A DNA stretch of 64,000 nucleotides from Burkholderia sp. WSM2232 (lineage in GTDB: Bacteria > Pseudomonadota > Gammaproteobacteria > Burkholderiales > Burkholderiaceae). Shown here piece by piece: positions 26,662 to 36,796 of this stretch (position 1 is the stretch's first letter; each line of letters begins with the position of its first letter). A program made the translations under genes and the position numbers. The stretch spans positions 23,237-87,236 of the forward strand of contig NZ_AWZV01000029.1 of the NCBI RefSeq assembly GCF_000472545.1, in the 5' to 3' direction. The notes below the pieces were generated by a model. That model saw nothing but the letters and a program-made list of their open reading frames with translations. It was not told the origin of the DNA and searched no databases.

Positions 26662-27084
26662 TCACCACTTGCAATTGCCATCGGCGATTGCACTAGTGTT
26701 CAACACGAAGGCGGTTTTCTGAGTTTTCTTCTTATTGGTGTAGACCATAGAGGATACTTCCGTTCCTTGCGTGATCATTTCGTATTCGCCGGTTGCCTGT
26801 CCGTTGTATATCTCGGTCCAGGTTGTGGTCTCCTGACCGGGCGCATCTTCGCTCAACGTTTCCCCCGCTGAGTTGGCGAGGACCAGCGGGATCGGTTGTT
26901 TTGAGTTCTGGTATCTCACGAAGCCAGACGAGAATTTGTTGGCTGAGTCGTAGTACGTACGCATCTCAAAGTTGATCGGTTTCCCGTCGCCGGAACTGAA
27001 GCAGAATGTCTCGCTCGTTATTTCTGCATGAGTGACTGGAGGCAGACCGAGTAGCACTACCGCAAGGAGAGATTCTTTGAGCAT
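26662..27084 (-). CDS. Exported hypothetical protein, possible periplasmic immunity protein
   Basis: 140 residues with a clear signal peptide (LLAVVLLGLPPVTHA) and two cysteines in the mature part, near the start and at the end (NCKW). It has FVRYQNSKQPIPLVLAN and TGEYEMITQGTEVSS. I do not know a named family. It lies in a decayed effector region beside a PAAR remnant, so a role as periplasmic immunity protein is plausible but is inference. Confidence 0.55.
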   Translation of the reverse strand: MLKESLLAVVLLGLPPVTHAEITSETFCFSSGDGKPINFEMRTYYDSANKFSSGFVRYQNSKQPIPLVLANSAGETLSEDAPGQETTTWTEIYNGQATGEYEMITQGTEVSSMVYTNKKKTQKTAFVLNTSAIADGNCKW

Positions 27085-27329
27085 TTGGCGTTATTGCTTT
27101 TTCAGCCGAATCGATCAGCAATACGGTCTACGCGTCTTGAGACTCGCAGCAGCAGAGGACTCATCGTCCACAGTAGTACCTCGACCGTTGCCGACTGCTG
27201 GGACGCTACCAGTTCTGGCGGCGAATTACACTTGCAGATGAGAAGCCGTCGCTTAACGCCGTGCGTCGGTTGTCCGGCCCATTTATCGATAGCCGCGCCC
27301 CATCACAAGCGATCTAAAAGAGAGCGTTA

Positions 27330-27840
27330 CACGCGTCACTATCGACTGCGACCGTTTGTTTGGCTGGATATCGCAGACCCCGGATACGCGTCGTCGCCAC
27401 AGTCTATCTGTCCATTCGGCGCAACGTAGCATCCATCCGGCGAAATGACTAATGAGCCTGCATCGCCTGACGCGGAAGACACCGCACGCTTCGATTGGTC
27501 GACTCCCTTCGCGCCGATATAGGCTCCGCCCAACGTGAGACCACGTTCTTCTTGCTGCCAATCTTGGCGACGGTCGCGAGTATCAGATCAAACTTGAGAT
27601 AAGGCGACAGCCACACGTGGCCCGGTGACCATGCCGAGCAATAGGGATACCGTCATCGGTCATCGATGCGTCTCCTTCCTCAATCACGTTCGGCGATACG
27701 TCCGGATGCCGCGGGCACGAAACACGGTCGCCCTTACGCGCGACGAAGCGGCCATCGTAACGCATCGTCGCCGAGCCGGTCAGTACTTTGCCGCCGTGGT
27801 CGGTATCGTCGTCAACACGGTGAGGTTCATCATGAGGTGA
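27330..27840 (-). pseudogene. PAAR-domain protein remnant with frameshifts
   Basis: The middle part reads TGSATMRYDGRFVARKGD, then SCPRHPDVSPNVIEEGD and PIARHGHRATCGCRLISS, a PAAR spike-tip domain. The beginning (DTDHGGKVL) is in the same frame but has no start; a candidate MNLTV start lies in another frame. After the domain the frame changes again before GGAYIGAKGVDQS and CYVAPNGQIDCGD. Thus at least two, probably three, frameshifts. PAAR proteins cap type VI secretion spikes and carry effectors. No other T6SS gene is in the window. Confidence 0.65.
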
Positions 27841-27943
27841 TGTGCTTGGACAGCATCGACTACAAGAACCGATGACTATGAGGAGCGATATTAAACTGAC
27901 CGCATCATTACGATCAGCCGACGATCTGCTGCGCAGTTTTCAT

Positions 27944-28303
27944 TCAACGCCCGTAGTAGCGGGTAACGCCGTAAAACAAGTCGTCATCTTGCGTTTTTAT
28001 AACCACTATGTTCCCGTTCTTTTTCCATAACCAGGAACATTGGCCGAGTCCAACATCCGAGCACACTTGCATCTCCGGCCGCCCTTTGCATCTTTCGTCT
28101 TCGGGAGCACACGGTAGAGCGTTGGCGCCACGATACGGCCTCCATCCATGCTCCAACATGATTTCACGAACCTTGTCGTAGGGCGTCTCGTTCTTGATGG
28201 CAGGAACATTCAGTCCATTAATACCTGACTCAGCAAGCACGCTACCGGAAAAGGCAAACAGCAATGCGCAAACAAAGTGTCTCAAAGACAATTTCAGGCT
28301 CAC
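27944..28303 (-). CDS. Exported protein, likely periplasmic immunity protein for the muramidase-like effector
   Basis: 119 residues starting at GTG 28303, with AAGGAATG upstream. A signal peptide ends near SGSVLA. The mature part has four cysteines (LPCAPEDERC, QVCSDVGLGQCSW). It starts 5 bases after the restored stop of the effector remnant. A periplasmic location is what one would expect for protection from a cell-wall-cutting effector. The gene itself looks intact. Family unknown to me. Confidence 0.55.
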   Translation of the reverse strand: MSLKLSLRHFVCALLFAFSGSVLAESGINGLNVPAIKNETPYDKVREIMLEHGWRPYRGANALPCAPEDERCKGRPEMQVCSDVGLGQCSWLWKKNGNIVVIKTQDDDLFYGVTRYYGR

Positions 28304-28308
28304 GTTAA

Positions 28309-28679
28309 TCAGCTCATTCCTTGAATTTGACTGAGAACATCCACCAATTTTGCAGTAGACCCGTCGTTATTCGTGTTGGCCGCGCTTTGATAATACGACA
28401 TGTGACCGTTCGATATTCTACCGTCTTGAATCGGCAACCTCGCGGGGCGGAAATGGAAGCCCACTCCTGCGCCGCCGCATATTGAGCGTCATCTATAGTT
28501 TCCTTGCCGTTTTTGACAAAATCGGCCAATGCGCCTCCGCCGGCCTTGTTGAAGAGGTAGTCTCTGAAAAACCGTTCCTGCATATCTGCATCGTATTTTT
28601 CATTCCCGGTGGATCCCAGAGCCGCCTTACCAGACCTAAGCGTGTATAACGTTGTTTGATATTTCCCTGTCGCAAACAT
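28309..28679 (-). pseudogene. Truncated, frameshifted muramidase-like effector
   Basis: The frame from 28679 starts MFATGKYQTTLYTL and continues with GNEKYDADMQERFFRDYLF and AAQEWASISAPRG, a pattern I know from lysozyme-like cell-wall effectors (GKYQ-IP-TL, Q-RIF-DYL). It then shifts frame. The correct continuation in another frame reads PIQDGRISNGHMSYYQSAAN and ends QIQGMS at 28309. The N-terminal part of the domain is missing, and the break lies near 28,700 beside the next gene. It is probably inactive. Confidence 0.6.
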
Positions 28680-28704
28680 TCGGTTTGGCGCTAAGCCAGT
28701 TCGA

Positions 28705-29118
28705 TCAGGCGTTGCGATAAATATAACAGTCGGGAACCAGCCGGCCGTTCACAACGTTGCCCCGAAAAGCTATTCCAACAATTGCCGAAGATGGCGTCCT
28801 TGCCACAACGCGAAGTTGCATCAGCAGTTCATCATCTGGCGAGATAATTCGTACGCTCTCGAGGCTGATTGTCGGGTTGCCCTTCTTTTTCTCTAGCTTC
28901 CGTAACTCAACTTGGACAGCTGTATAAAGCCTTTTGGGCCCCTCGGCTTTGAGCAAAGGAGTGGCGAATTCCAATACCCACTCTAGCGACTGTTCACGAC
29001 GAACCCAAAGCGCTGCGCGAATCTGCAATTGCGCCTTGTCGAGCGAGCGGAGGAGTTCGGACCCCGCATCCACGGCGTGGGCAGGGACGCGCTCGCCTAC
29101 CAGTGCTGTTTCAACCAT
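28705..29118 (-). CDS. Hypothetical protein coupled to a HEPN gene
   Basis: 137 residues, no signal peptide or membrane segment. It contains EWVLEFATPLLKAEGPKRLY and SLESVRIISPDDELLMQLR. Its start overlaps the end of the HEPN gene by 22 bases, so the two are translationally coupled. HEPN proteins usually pair with a minimal nucleotidyltransferase, but no GSX10DXD motif is visible here. The role is unknown; an antitoxin or partner function is possible. Confidence 0.6.
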   Translation of the reverse strand: MVETALVGERVPAHAVDAGSELLRSLDKAQLQIRAALWVRREQSLEWVLEFATPLLKAEGPKRLYTAVQVELRKLEKKKGNPTISLESVRIISPDDELLMQLRVVARTPSSAIVGIAFRGNVVNGRLVPDCYIYRNA

Positions 29119-29513
29119 GCCAGAACTCCCTGTTTTCTCGCGATGACAGCGGAGAGATAGTCTCTCGCCTCTAACTGCGTGCGGGTCGTGTTGTAGCGTT
29201 CATGCTCAGACCAATCTTTAACCACGGCCCAGTTACTTTCGAACGCCGCATGGGCTTGAATGTTTGCCGCCAATGCGGGGCGCAATCCCGCGAGCCTAAC
29301 TAGATCGTCGAGATTATGCGTATAGCTATCTGTAACGAGCCTCTTGTCGGGAAAGTCATAAAGCTTGAACTGTTTGCACAGGCAAGCCTTGAGGGCGCAT
29401 TCGATCGCGTACCCGGCAATGTAGTAGGCCCCCTGATGTTGACCGGCAGCGAGCAATGCCTTAGCGTCGGTCACCCGCGTCGTCGCCAATCGTTGAAAAT
29501 CAGACCGATGCAT
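29097..29513 (-). CDS. HEPN-domain protein
   Basis: 138 residues, alpha-helical. The segment GAYYIAGYAIECALKACLCK is the characteristic HEPN helix, and a later DWSEHERYNTT supplies the Arg/His/Tyr-rich end. HEPN proteins are often RNases in toxin-antitoxin or phage-defence pairs, although some only bind nucleotides. A canonical RX4-6H motif is not obvious, so RNase activity is uncertain. The gene lies next to tRNA-Ser and upstream of its overlapping partner. Confidence 0.75.
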   Translation of the reverse strand: MHRSDFQRLATTRVTDAKALLAAGQHQGAYYIAGYAIECALKACLCKQFKLYDFPDKRLVTDSYTHNLDDLVRLAGLRPALAANIQAHAAFESNWAVVKDWSEHERYNTTRTQLEARDYLSAVIARKQGVLAWLKQHW

Positions 29514-29606
29514 GGACTCCCCCGATTCGATCCTAGCCAGTTGCTAATCTCAACCGCTCCTGGAATCTATTGTATTTTTTGGTGGGCTCTTTGGCGGGTA
29601 GAAACG

Positions 29607-29629
29607 AAAAACGGGCTCAGAAGCCCGTA
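29607..29629 (-). terminator. Terminator of tRNA-Ser
   Basis: On the minus strand ACGGGCT, TCTG, AGCCCGT is followed by TTTTT. It lies 14 bases after the tRNA end. Confidence 0.75.
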
Positions 29630-29642
29630 TTCATTGGTTTCC

Positions 29643-29733
29643 TGGCGGAGAGAGGGGGATTCGAACCCCCGATAGGCTATTAACCTATACACGCTTTCCA
29701 GGCGTGCGACTTAAACCGCTCATCCATCTCTCC
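29643..29733 (-). tRNA. tRNA-Ser (GGA)
   Basis: Acceptor stem GGAGAGA / TCTCTCC with discriminator G and encoded CCA. The anticodon loop is CTGGAAA, giving anticodon GGA. A long variable arm and a T-loop GGTTCGAATCC are present. It borders the accessory region to its left, a common site for island insertion. I found no second copy of its 3' end in the window. Confidence 0.95.
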
Positions 29734-29793
29734 GCGGGGAGCCGAATTATAGCAAACTTCGCGCCGTGCGCCAGTCCTCTTGAAAGAAGCCGT

Positions 29794-31812
29794 CTAAGGA
29801 TGGCGGATATAGTCCACCAGCGCCGTCGTATAAGCGTCCGGCTTGCGGTCCAGCAGGCTCACGCCGATCGCCACCAGAAAGCCCGCCGGCACGCCGAACA
29901 CGCCGGAACTGATCGGCTCGATGCCGAACCAGCGCGGTCCCGCGAAACCGGTCATCTGCGCGAAAAAGGGATACGTCGAAACGATGTAGTAGATGCACAC
30001 CAGCAGCCCCGCCAGCATGCCGGCGACTGCACCGAGGCGCGTCGTGCGCTTCCAGAACACGCCCAGCACCAGCACCGGAAACAGGCTGGATGCCGCAAGC
30101 GAAAACGCCGCACCCACGAGGAACAGAATATTGCCCGTGTTCAGCGACGCCACATACGACGCAAACAGCGCCACCCCCAGCAGCAGAATCTTCGAAATCG
30201 TCACCCGCCGCTGACTCGACGCCCCCGGATCGACCATGTGGTAATAGACATCGTGCGATAAGGCATTGGCGATCGTGAGCAGCAAGCCGTCTGCAGTGGA
30301 AAGCGCCGCAGCCAGCGCGCCCGCGGCGATCAGACCGGACATCACATACGGCAGCCCCGCAATCTCCGGCGCAGCCAGCACCACCATGTCGGGCTGCATC
30401 TGGATCTCGCTCCATCGCACGATACCGTCGCCGTTCGTGTCCGCGAGCGTGATCAGGCTCGGCTCGACCTTGCGCCATTGCGTGAGCCATTGCGGCAAAT
30501 CCGCAAAGTGATGACCGACGAGGTTCGTCAGCATCTCGTACTTGATCAGCACCGCGAGCACCGGCACGGTCACGTAGAACAGCGCGACAAAGAACAGCGT
30601 CCAGCCGACGGAACGCCGCGCCGAAGCCACCGAAGTCGTGGTGTTGTAGCGCGTCAGAATATGCGGCAGGCTCGCCGTCCCGAGCGAGAGGCACAACAAC
30701 AGCGAAAGAAAGTTGCGCTCGTGCATGCGTCGATCATCGTCGCCCGTTGCGGGAAAGGGCTCATGCATCGGCAACGGCGCGGCGGCACGCATCAGCATTT
30801 CATCGCGCTGCTGGGTCCACACCACCTGCGCGGCGGCGGCATCGCGCGGGAACTGCTCGAGCGCCTTCTCGCGCTCCTTGATTTCGCGCAGCGGACCATT
30901 GCGGCGCCGCAAGTCCGCCACCTGCTGCGTGAGCCGCAGTTTCTCCTCGACGAACGAATGCGGCAGCATGTCGAGCCGCTGCTGCATCAACGTAGCGCGG
31001 CGGCGGTAGTCATCGCGCACGGTCTGCTCGAGCGGCTCGTCGCGCACCTGTTTTTCAAGGCTCTCCATGCGCTCCATCAAACGGCCGTAACTCAGTTGCG
31101 GCACCCAGCCAAGACCGTCCTTATGCGCGATCATCGAAACCGGAATCAGAATCGCGGCAATCAGAATGATGTACTGCGCGACCTGCGTCCAGGTTACCGC
31201 GCGCATGCCGCCGAGGAACGAGCACACAAGAATGCCCGCGAGTCCGCAGAAAATGCCGACGGCGAAGTCGACGCCGATGAAGCGCGTCGCAATCAGACCC
31301 ACGCCCTGGATCTGCGCGACGAGATAAACGAACGAACACAGAATCGCGGATAACGCCGCAAGCGCACGCACCGCATTGCTCGAAAAACGCGTGCCAAGAA
31401 AATCGGGAATCGTGTAGCGCGCGAGCTTGCGCACGTAGGGCGCAAGCAGAAACGCGACGAGGCAATAGCCGCCGGTCCAGCCCATCAGATAGGCAAGGCC
31501 GTCGTAACCGGTGGCGTAAATGGAACCGGCGAGGCCGATGAACGACGCCGCCGAGAGCCAGTCTGCCGCCGTTGCCATGCCGTTGAACGCGGACGGCACG
31601 CGCCGCCCCGCCACGTAGTACTCGACCAGATCAGACGTGCGCGACAGCAGACCGATCACCGCATACACGGCAATCGGCACGAACAGGAACACATAGCCGA
31701 TCCACATGCCCGGACCGGTGGTGCGCTCGATGCGCCACATCACATAGACGAAAAGCAGGAAGCCAAGCGTGTAGAACGCATACGAGCGGATCAGCCGGTT
31801 CGTCAGCTTCAT
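29794..31812 (-). CDS. Sodium:solute symporter, VC_2705 type (acetate/short acid uptake)
   Basis: 672 residues, a multi-pass inner-membrane transporter of the SSS family. It has the early GRRVPSAFNGMATAADWLSA segment and repeated hydrophobic helices. Between helices near residues 230-365 lies a long hydrophilic, coiled-coil-like insert (MESLEKQVRDEPLEQ, LRLTQQVADLRRR). A later loop contains ADTNGDGIVRWSEI, which looks like an EF-hand calcium loop. Four bases separate it from the upstream DUF4212 gene, and acs stands before that. This arrangement is known for VC_2705-type symporters. Acetate as substrate is inferred from acs. Confidence 0.85.
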   Translation of the reverse strand: MKLTNRLIRSYAFYTLGFLLFVYVMWRIERTTGPGMWIGYVFLFVPIAVYAVIGLLSRTSDLVEYYVAGRRVPSAFNGMATAADWLSAASFIGLAGSIYATGYDGLAYLMGWTGGYCLVAFLLAPYVRKLARYTIPDFLGTRFSSNAVRALAALSAILCSFVYLVAQIQGVGLIATRFIGVDFAVGIFCGLAGILVCSFLGGMRAVTWTQVAQYIILIAAILIPVSMIAHKDGLGWVPQLSYGRLMERMESLEKQVRDEPLEQTVRDDYRRRATLMQQRLDMLPHSFVEEKLRLTQQVADLRRRNGPLREIKEREKALEQFPRDAAAAQVVWTQQRDEMLMRAAAPLPMHEPFPATGDDDRRMHERNFLSLLLCLSLGTASLPHILTRYNTTTSVASARRSVGWTLFFVALFYVTVPVLAVLIKYEMLTNLVGHHFADLPQWLTQWRKVEPSLITLADTNGDGIVRWSEIQMQPDMVVLAAPEIAGLPYVMSGLIAAGALAAALSTADGLLLTIANALSHDVYYHMVDPGASSQRRVTISKILLLGVALFASYVASLNTGNILFLVGAAFSLAASSLFPVLVLGVFWKRTTRLGAVAGMLAGLLVCIYYIVSTYPFFAQMTGFAGPRWFGIEPISSGVFGVPAGFLVAIGVSLLDRKPDAYTTALVDYIRHP

Positions 31813-31816
31813 CGGC

Positions 31817-32269
31817 TCAAGTTCCGCGTGCGCCGGAATCCGCGGCGGCTGTGGGCTGCGTCGTCATGCGTTCCCTTGCGGCAGCGTGAGCGGCGTCATT
31901 CGCATCGCCAGCGCTTTGCGTGCTCCGGGCAGCAGCGTTGGCGTCTGCATCGAATGCGCGTTGCAAGCGGCGGTCGGCGCGCTGCATCGACAGAATGTAG
32001 ACGACGATCAGCGCAAGGTAGATCAGGATCGCGCCTTGTGCGCCGAAGTAAAACGGCAGACTGAAGCCCGCAAAGCGCACGCGCGCAAGCGCCGGCGCAG
32101 CAAGCGGGAGCAGGAAGGACACGGCGAAGCCGACCGTCATCAACGCGGCGATCAGCGCGACGTTAAAGCGCCAGTACCGTTGATGCGCGCGCGCCAATGC
32201 CTCCGACACCGCCGGCGGTTCGGGTGCGGGATTGTGCGTGGCGTGAGGGATGGGGTGCGGCGCGGCCAT
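31817..32269 (-). CDS. DUF4212 small membrane subunit of the symporter
   Basis: 150 residues from ATG 32269, with two membrane helices: NVALIAALMTVGFAVSFLL and LPFYFGAQGAILIYLALIVV. The HQRYWRFN segment before the first helix and MQRADRR after the second match DUF4212 proteins, which regularly precede VC_2705-type symporters. The C-tail is unusually long and rich in Ala/Asp. A longer reading frame starts at 32407 but adds arginine-rich sequence of no family value. Its stop is four bases before the symporter start. Confidence 0.8.
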   Translation of the reverse strand: MAAPHPIPHATHNPAPEPPAVSEALARAHQRYWRFNVALIAALMTVGFAVSFLLPLAAPALARVRFAGFSLPFYFGAQGAILIYLALIVVYILSMQRADRRLQRAFDADANAAARSTQSAGDANDAAHAAARERMTTQPTAAADSGARGT

Positions 32270-32537
32270 GCGCCTATGTATCAAAAAGGCACCGCGCAGG
32301 CAATCGGGATTGTCCGCGCGACACCGCTCGCGGCGCCTGGCGGAGGTGCATGCCGAACGTATACGGCGAAGATGTCCGGCCAGGCGCCCAGTGAACCTGG
32401 CCGACAACGGTTGCCCGACGGACTTGCCGGATGGGCGCTGCCCGACGAACTTGCCCGATGAGGGCTACCGGGCGAGGGACGCGTCACTCGACACGTCCGT
32501 CGCCGTTTCACAGGCGCCGCAACGGCCGGGGCGTCGC

Positions 32538-34520
<1,983 letters not shown>

Positions 34521-34931
34521 CGACAACCCCTTGGTGAAGATGAAAACCTGTGCCGGCGCACGCTGGTGCGCCTGTCATGTGGGCGCCGCAATCGAAGCAC
34601 GATTGTCGACGCGCTGTCTCCCGCCCTCGCGCGAGCGATCCACATTGGATCGCCGCGCCGCGGCCGCCCGCTCTTGCATCGCTCATGTCGCATTGCACCA
34701 TGAACGAAGACGAAGCCGCGTCCGCTCTCGTGTTCAACCATAAGCGGTGCAACTTACCGGGCACTTACGCGAGCGCTGCTCGCATGCCCGCAAAAACCCT
34801 GACGCGATTCGTACGACGCTTTCGACGCAGGGTCACGAGCGTTGCCGCCATGCGCTCGTTTGGCAGCGGCTCTTACGCTGCGTTGAAGCGCCTAATACAA
34901 TGCTAACTGAACTAGCTGCCCGGATTCCAGT
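34521..34931. promoter_or_regulatory. Divergent intergenic region between acs and the EamA gene
   Basis: About 410 bases with no convincing gene. It must hold the acs promoter (leftward) and the exporter promoter (rightward). I cannot assign clear promoter elements. Open frames here are arginine-rich shadows. Confidence 0.4.
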
Positions 34932-35834
34932 TTGAATCGTTACGCCCTGCTTCTCATCACTTCGATGCTGTTGGTCGGCAGCAATGTCGGCATCGGTAAA
35001 ACGATTGTCGAGTTCGTCCCCGTGCCTCTTTTCGCGCTGTTGCGATTCGTGATCGCAATGGCCGTGCTATGGCCGCTTCTTCGCGTGGCAAAACTGCGCC
35101 GCGTAAAGCGCGACGAATGGCTCAACCTGTTTTTGCAGGCGCTCTTCGGCACCTTCGGGTTTACGCTGCTGATGCTCAACGGCGTTCAGCGCACGAGCGC
35201 GGTGGCGGCGGGCGTCATTACGAGTACGATTCCCGCAGTCGTCGCGCTGCTGTCCTGGCTCATATTGAAGGAGCGCCCGGACCGGCGCGCGCTTGCGTCG
35301 ATCGCGCTGGCCATTGCAGGCGTGGTCGTCATCAATCTCGCGCATGCCGGTGCCGGGGGTGCTGGGGGTGTCGGCACAACGTCGCTGGCCGGCAATCTGA
35401 TGGTGCTCGGTGCAGTGTGCTGCGAGTCGCTTTACATCATCCTGTCGCGCCGCCTCACGCAAACGCTCGCGCCCATCGACATCTGCGCATACACGCATCT
35501 GTTCGGCCTGTTGTTGATGCTGCCGCTCTCCGCGGGCGCGCTCATTCATTTCGATTATCGCGCGGTGCCGGCGAGCATCTGGAGTCTCGTGCTGTGGTAT
35601 GGACTGTCCGCGAGCATCTTCTCTTTCTGGCTCTGGATGAAAGGGATTCGCCACGTGCCGGGCAGTCTCGCCGGCGTATTCAGCGCCGTGCTGCCGGTCG
35701 CAGCCGCCATCTACGGCATAGCGTTTCTCGGCGAGCGGCCCACGCTCGCGCACGGCATTGCGCTCGCCTGCGTGGTAGCGGGTATCGGACTCGCCAGCGT
35801 GAGGGTCAAGCGCGTGCCGCCGGTCGCATCGTAA
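34932..35834 (+). CDS. EamA/DMT-family inner-membrane transporter
   Basis: 300 residues with about ten hydrophobic helices in two EamA repeats. It shows the internal duplication typical of drug/metabolite transporters, with AGVITSTIPAVVALLSWLIL and GSLAGVFSAVLPVAAAIYGI in equivalent places. I accept the TTG start because the first helix (YALLLITSMLLVG) begins directly after it; an ATG at 34965 would cut into that helix. Substrate unknown. It stands alone, divergent from acs. Confidence 0.85.
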   Translation: MNRYALLLITSMLLVGSNVGIGKTIVEFVPVPLFALLRFVIAMAVLWPLLRVAKLRRVKRDEWLNLFLQALFGTFGFTLLMLNGVQRTSAVAAGVITSTIPAVVALLSWLILKERPDRRALASIALAIAGVVVINLAHAGAGGAGGVGTTSLAGNLMVLGAVCCESLYIILSRRLTQTLAPIDICAYTHLFGLLLMLPLSAGALIHFDYRAVPASIWSLVLWYGLSASIFSFWLWMKGIRHVPGSLAGVFSAVLPVAAAIYGIAFLGERPTLAHGIALACVVAGIGLASVRVKRVPPVAS

Positions 35835-35848
35835 GCGACCGCTCGGCT

Positions 35849-35930
35849 CTTCGTGCCGCCTGACGCCGCTTCCTGCCACCTGGCGCCGCTTCGTGCTGCC
35901 TGGCGCCGCTTCCTGCTGCCTGGCGCCGCC
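35849..35930. repeat. Tandem repeat, 20-bp unit, about four imperfect copies
   Basis: Units TGGCGCCGCTTCCTGCTGCC at 35901-35920 and close variants at 35861-35880 and 35881-35900, with partial units at both ends. It lies just after the EamA stop, in the intergenic region before the UPF0114 gene. Confidence 0.8.
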
Positions 35931-36135
35931 TTGCCCGCCGCGCCGCAGCAAAGCCGGCCGACGCTGTACAATAGCGCGCCTGACATGAGCGCCGCCGGCG
36001 GCACGTCTCGTTGCTGTCCGCCTGCGCCGCGTCGTCCGCGCCTCGCTTTGCGCGCCCGGTCCCCGCGCGTGATTTGCACAGACCGGCCGCATCGGGCCCA
36101 CGTTCCGTCACCTGCGTTAGATCCGACTCTTGCCT

Positions 36136-36744
36136 ATGTCCGCTTCGCGACCCGACTCCGCGCGCCAACGCCGTCCCATGCGTCCGCTGCCTGTGATCAT
36201 CTTCATGAGCCGCTGGCTGCAGGTGCCCCTGTACCTCGGCCTGATCGTCGCCCAGGCTGTCTATGTGGTGTTGTTCCTGAAGGAAGTCTGGCATCTCGTC
36301 ACAGCTTCGATGACGCTCGACGAAACCAACATCATGCTGGTCGTGCTCGGTCTGATCGACGTAGTCATGATCTCGAACCTGCTGATCATGGTGATTATCG
36401 GCGGGTATGAAACCTTCGTGTCGCGGCTGGGTGTAGAGGGTCATCCGGACGAACCGGAATGGCTCGACCACGTGAACGCGGGCGTGCTGAAGGTCAAGCT
36501 CTCCATGGCGCTCATCAGCATTTCGTCGATCCATTTGCTGAAAACGTTCATCAGCCCCGACCAGAACACCACGCATACCATCATGTGGCAGGTGATCATT
36601 CATGTGGCGTTCCTCGTCTCGGCGCTCGTCATGGCCTTCGTAGACCGCCTGACCACGAACACGCATCCAAGCCATTTTCAGGAACCCGCGGACTTGCAGC
36701 CGCTGGGTTCCGCCGGTTCCTCTCCCCTGAAAGCGCACGACTGA
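36136..36744 (+). CDS. UPF0114 (YqhA-type) inner-membrane protein
   Basis: 202 residues from ATG 36136. It carries the family helices SRWLQVPLYLGLIVAQAVYV, MLVVLGLIDVVMISNLLIMV, the GGYETFVS segment, and a later HVAFLVSALVMAFVDRL. The family has no firm function; it is usually seen as a small multi-pass inner-membrane protein. A TTG six bases upstream is also possible. It precedes fumarase by 52 bases and could be cotranscribed. Confidence 0.85.
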   Translation: MSASRPDSARQRRPMRPLPVIIFMSRWLQVPLYLGLIVAQAVYVVLFLKEVWHLVTASMTLDETNIMLVVLGLIDVVMISNLLIMVIIGGYETFVSRLGVEGHPDEPEWLDHVNAGVLKVKLSMALISISSIHLLKTFISPDQNTTHTIMWQVIIHVAFLVSALVMAFVDRLTTNTHPSHFQEPADLQPLGSAGSSPLKAHD

Positions 36745-36796
36745 CCGCACAGCCTGCGAACAGAAAAAAGCGCCACTGTCCCCACCGAGCTTAGCC

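Noticed and set aside
29560..29760. att site of an integrated island at tRNA-Ser
   Set aside because: No second copy of the tRNA 3' end and no integrase gene were seen in the window.
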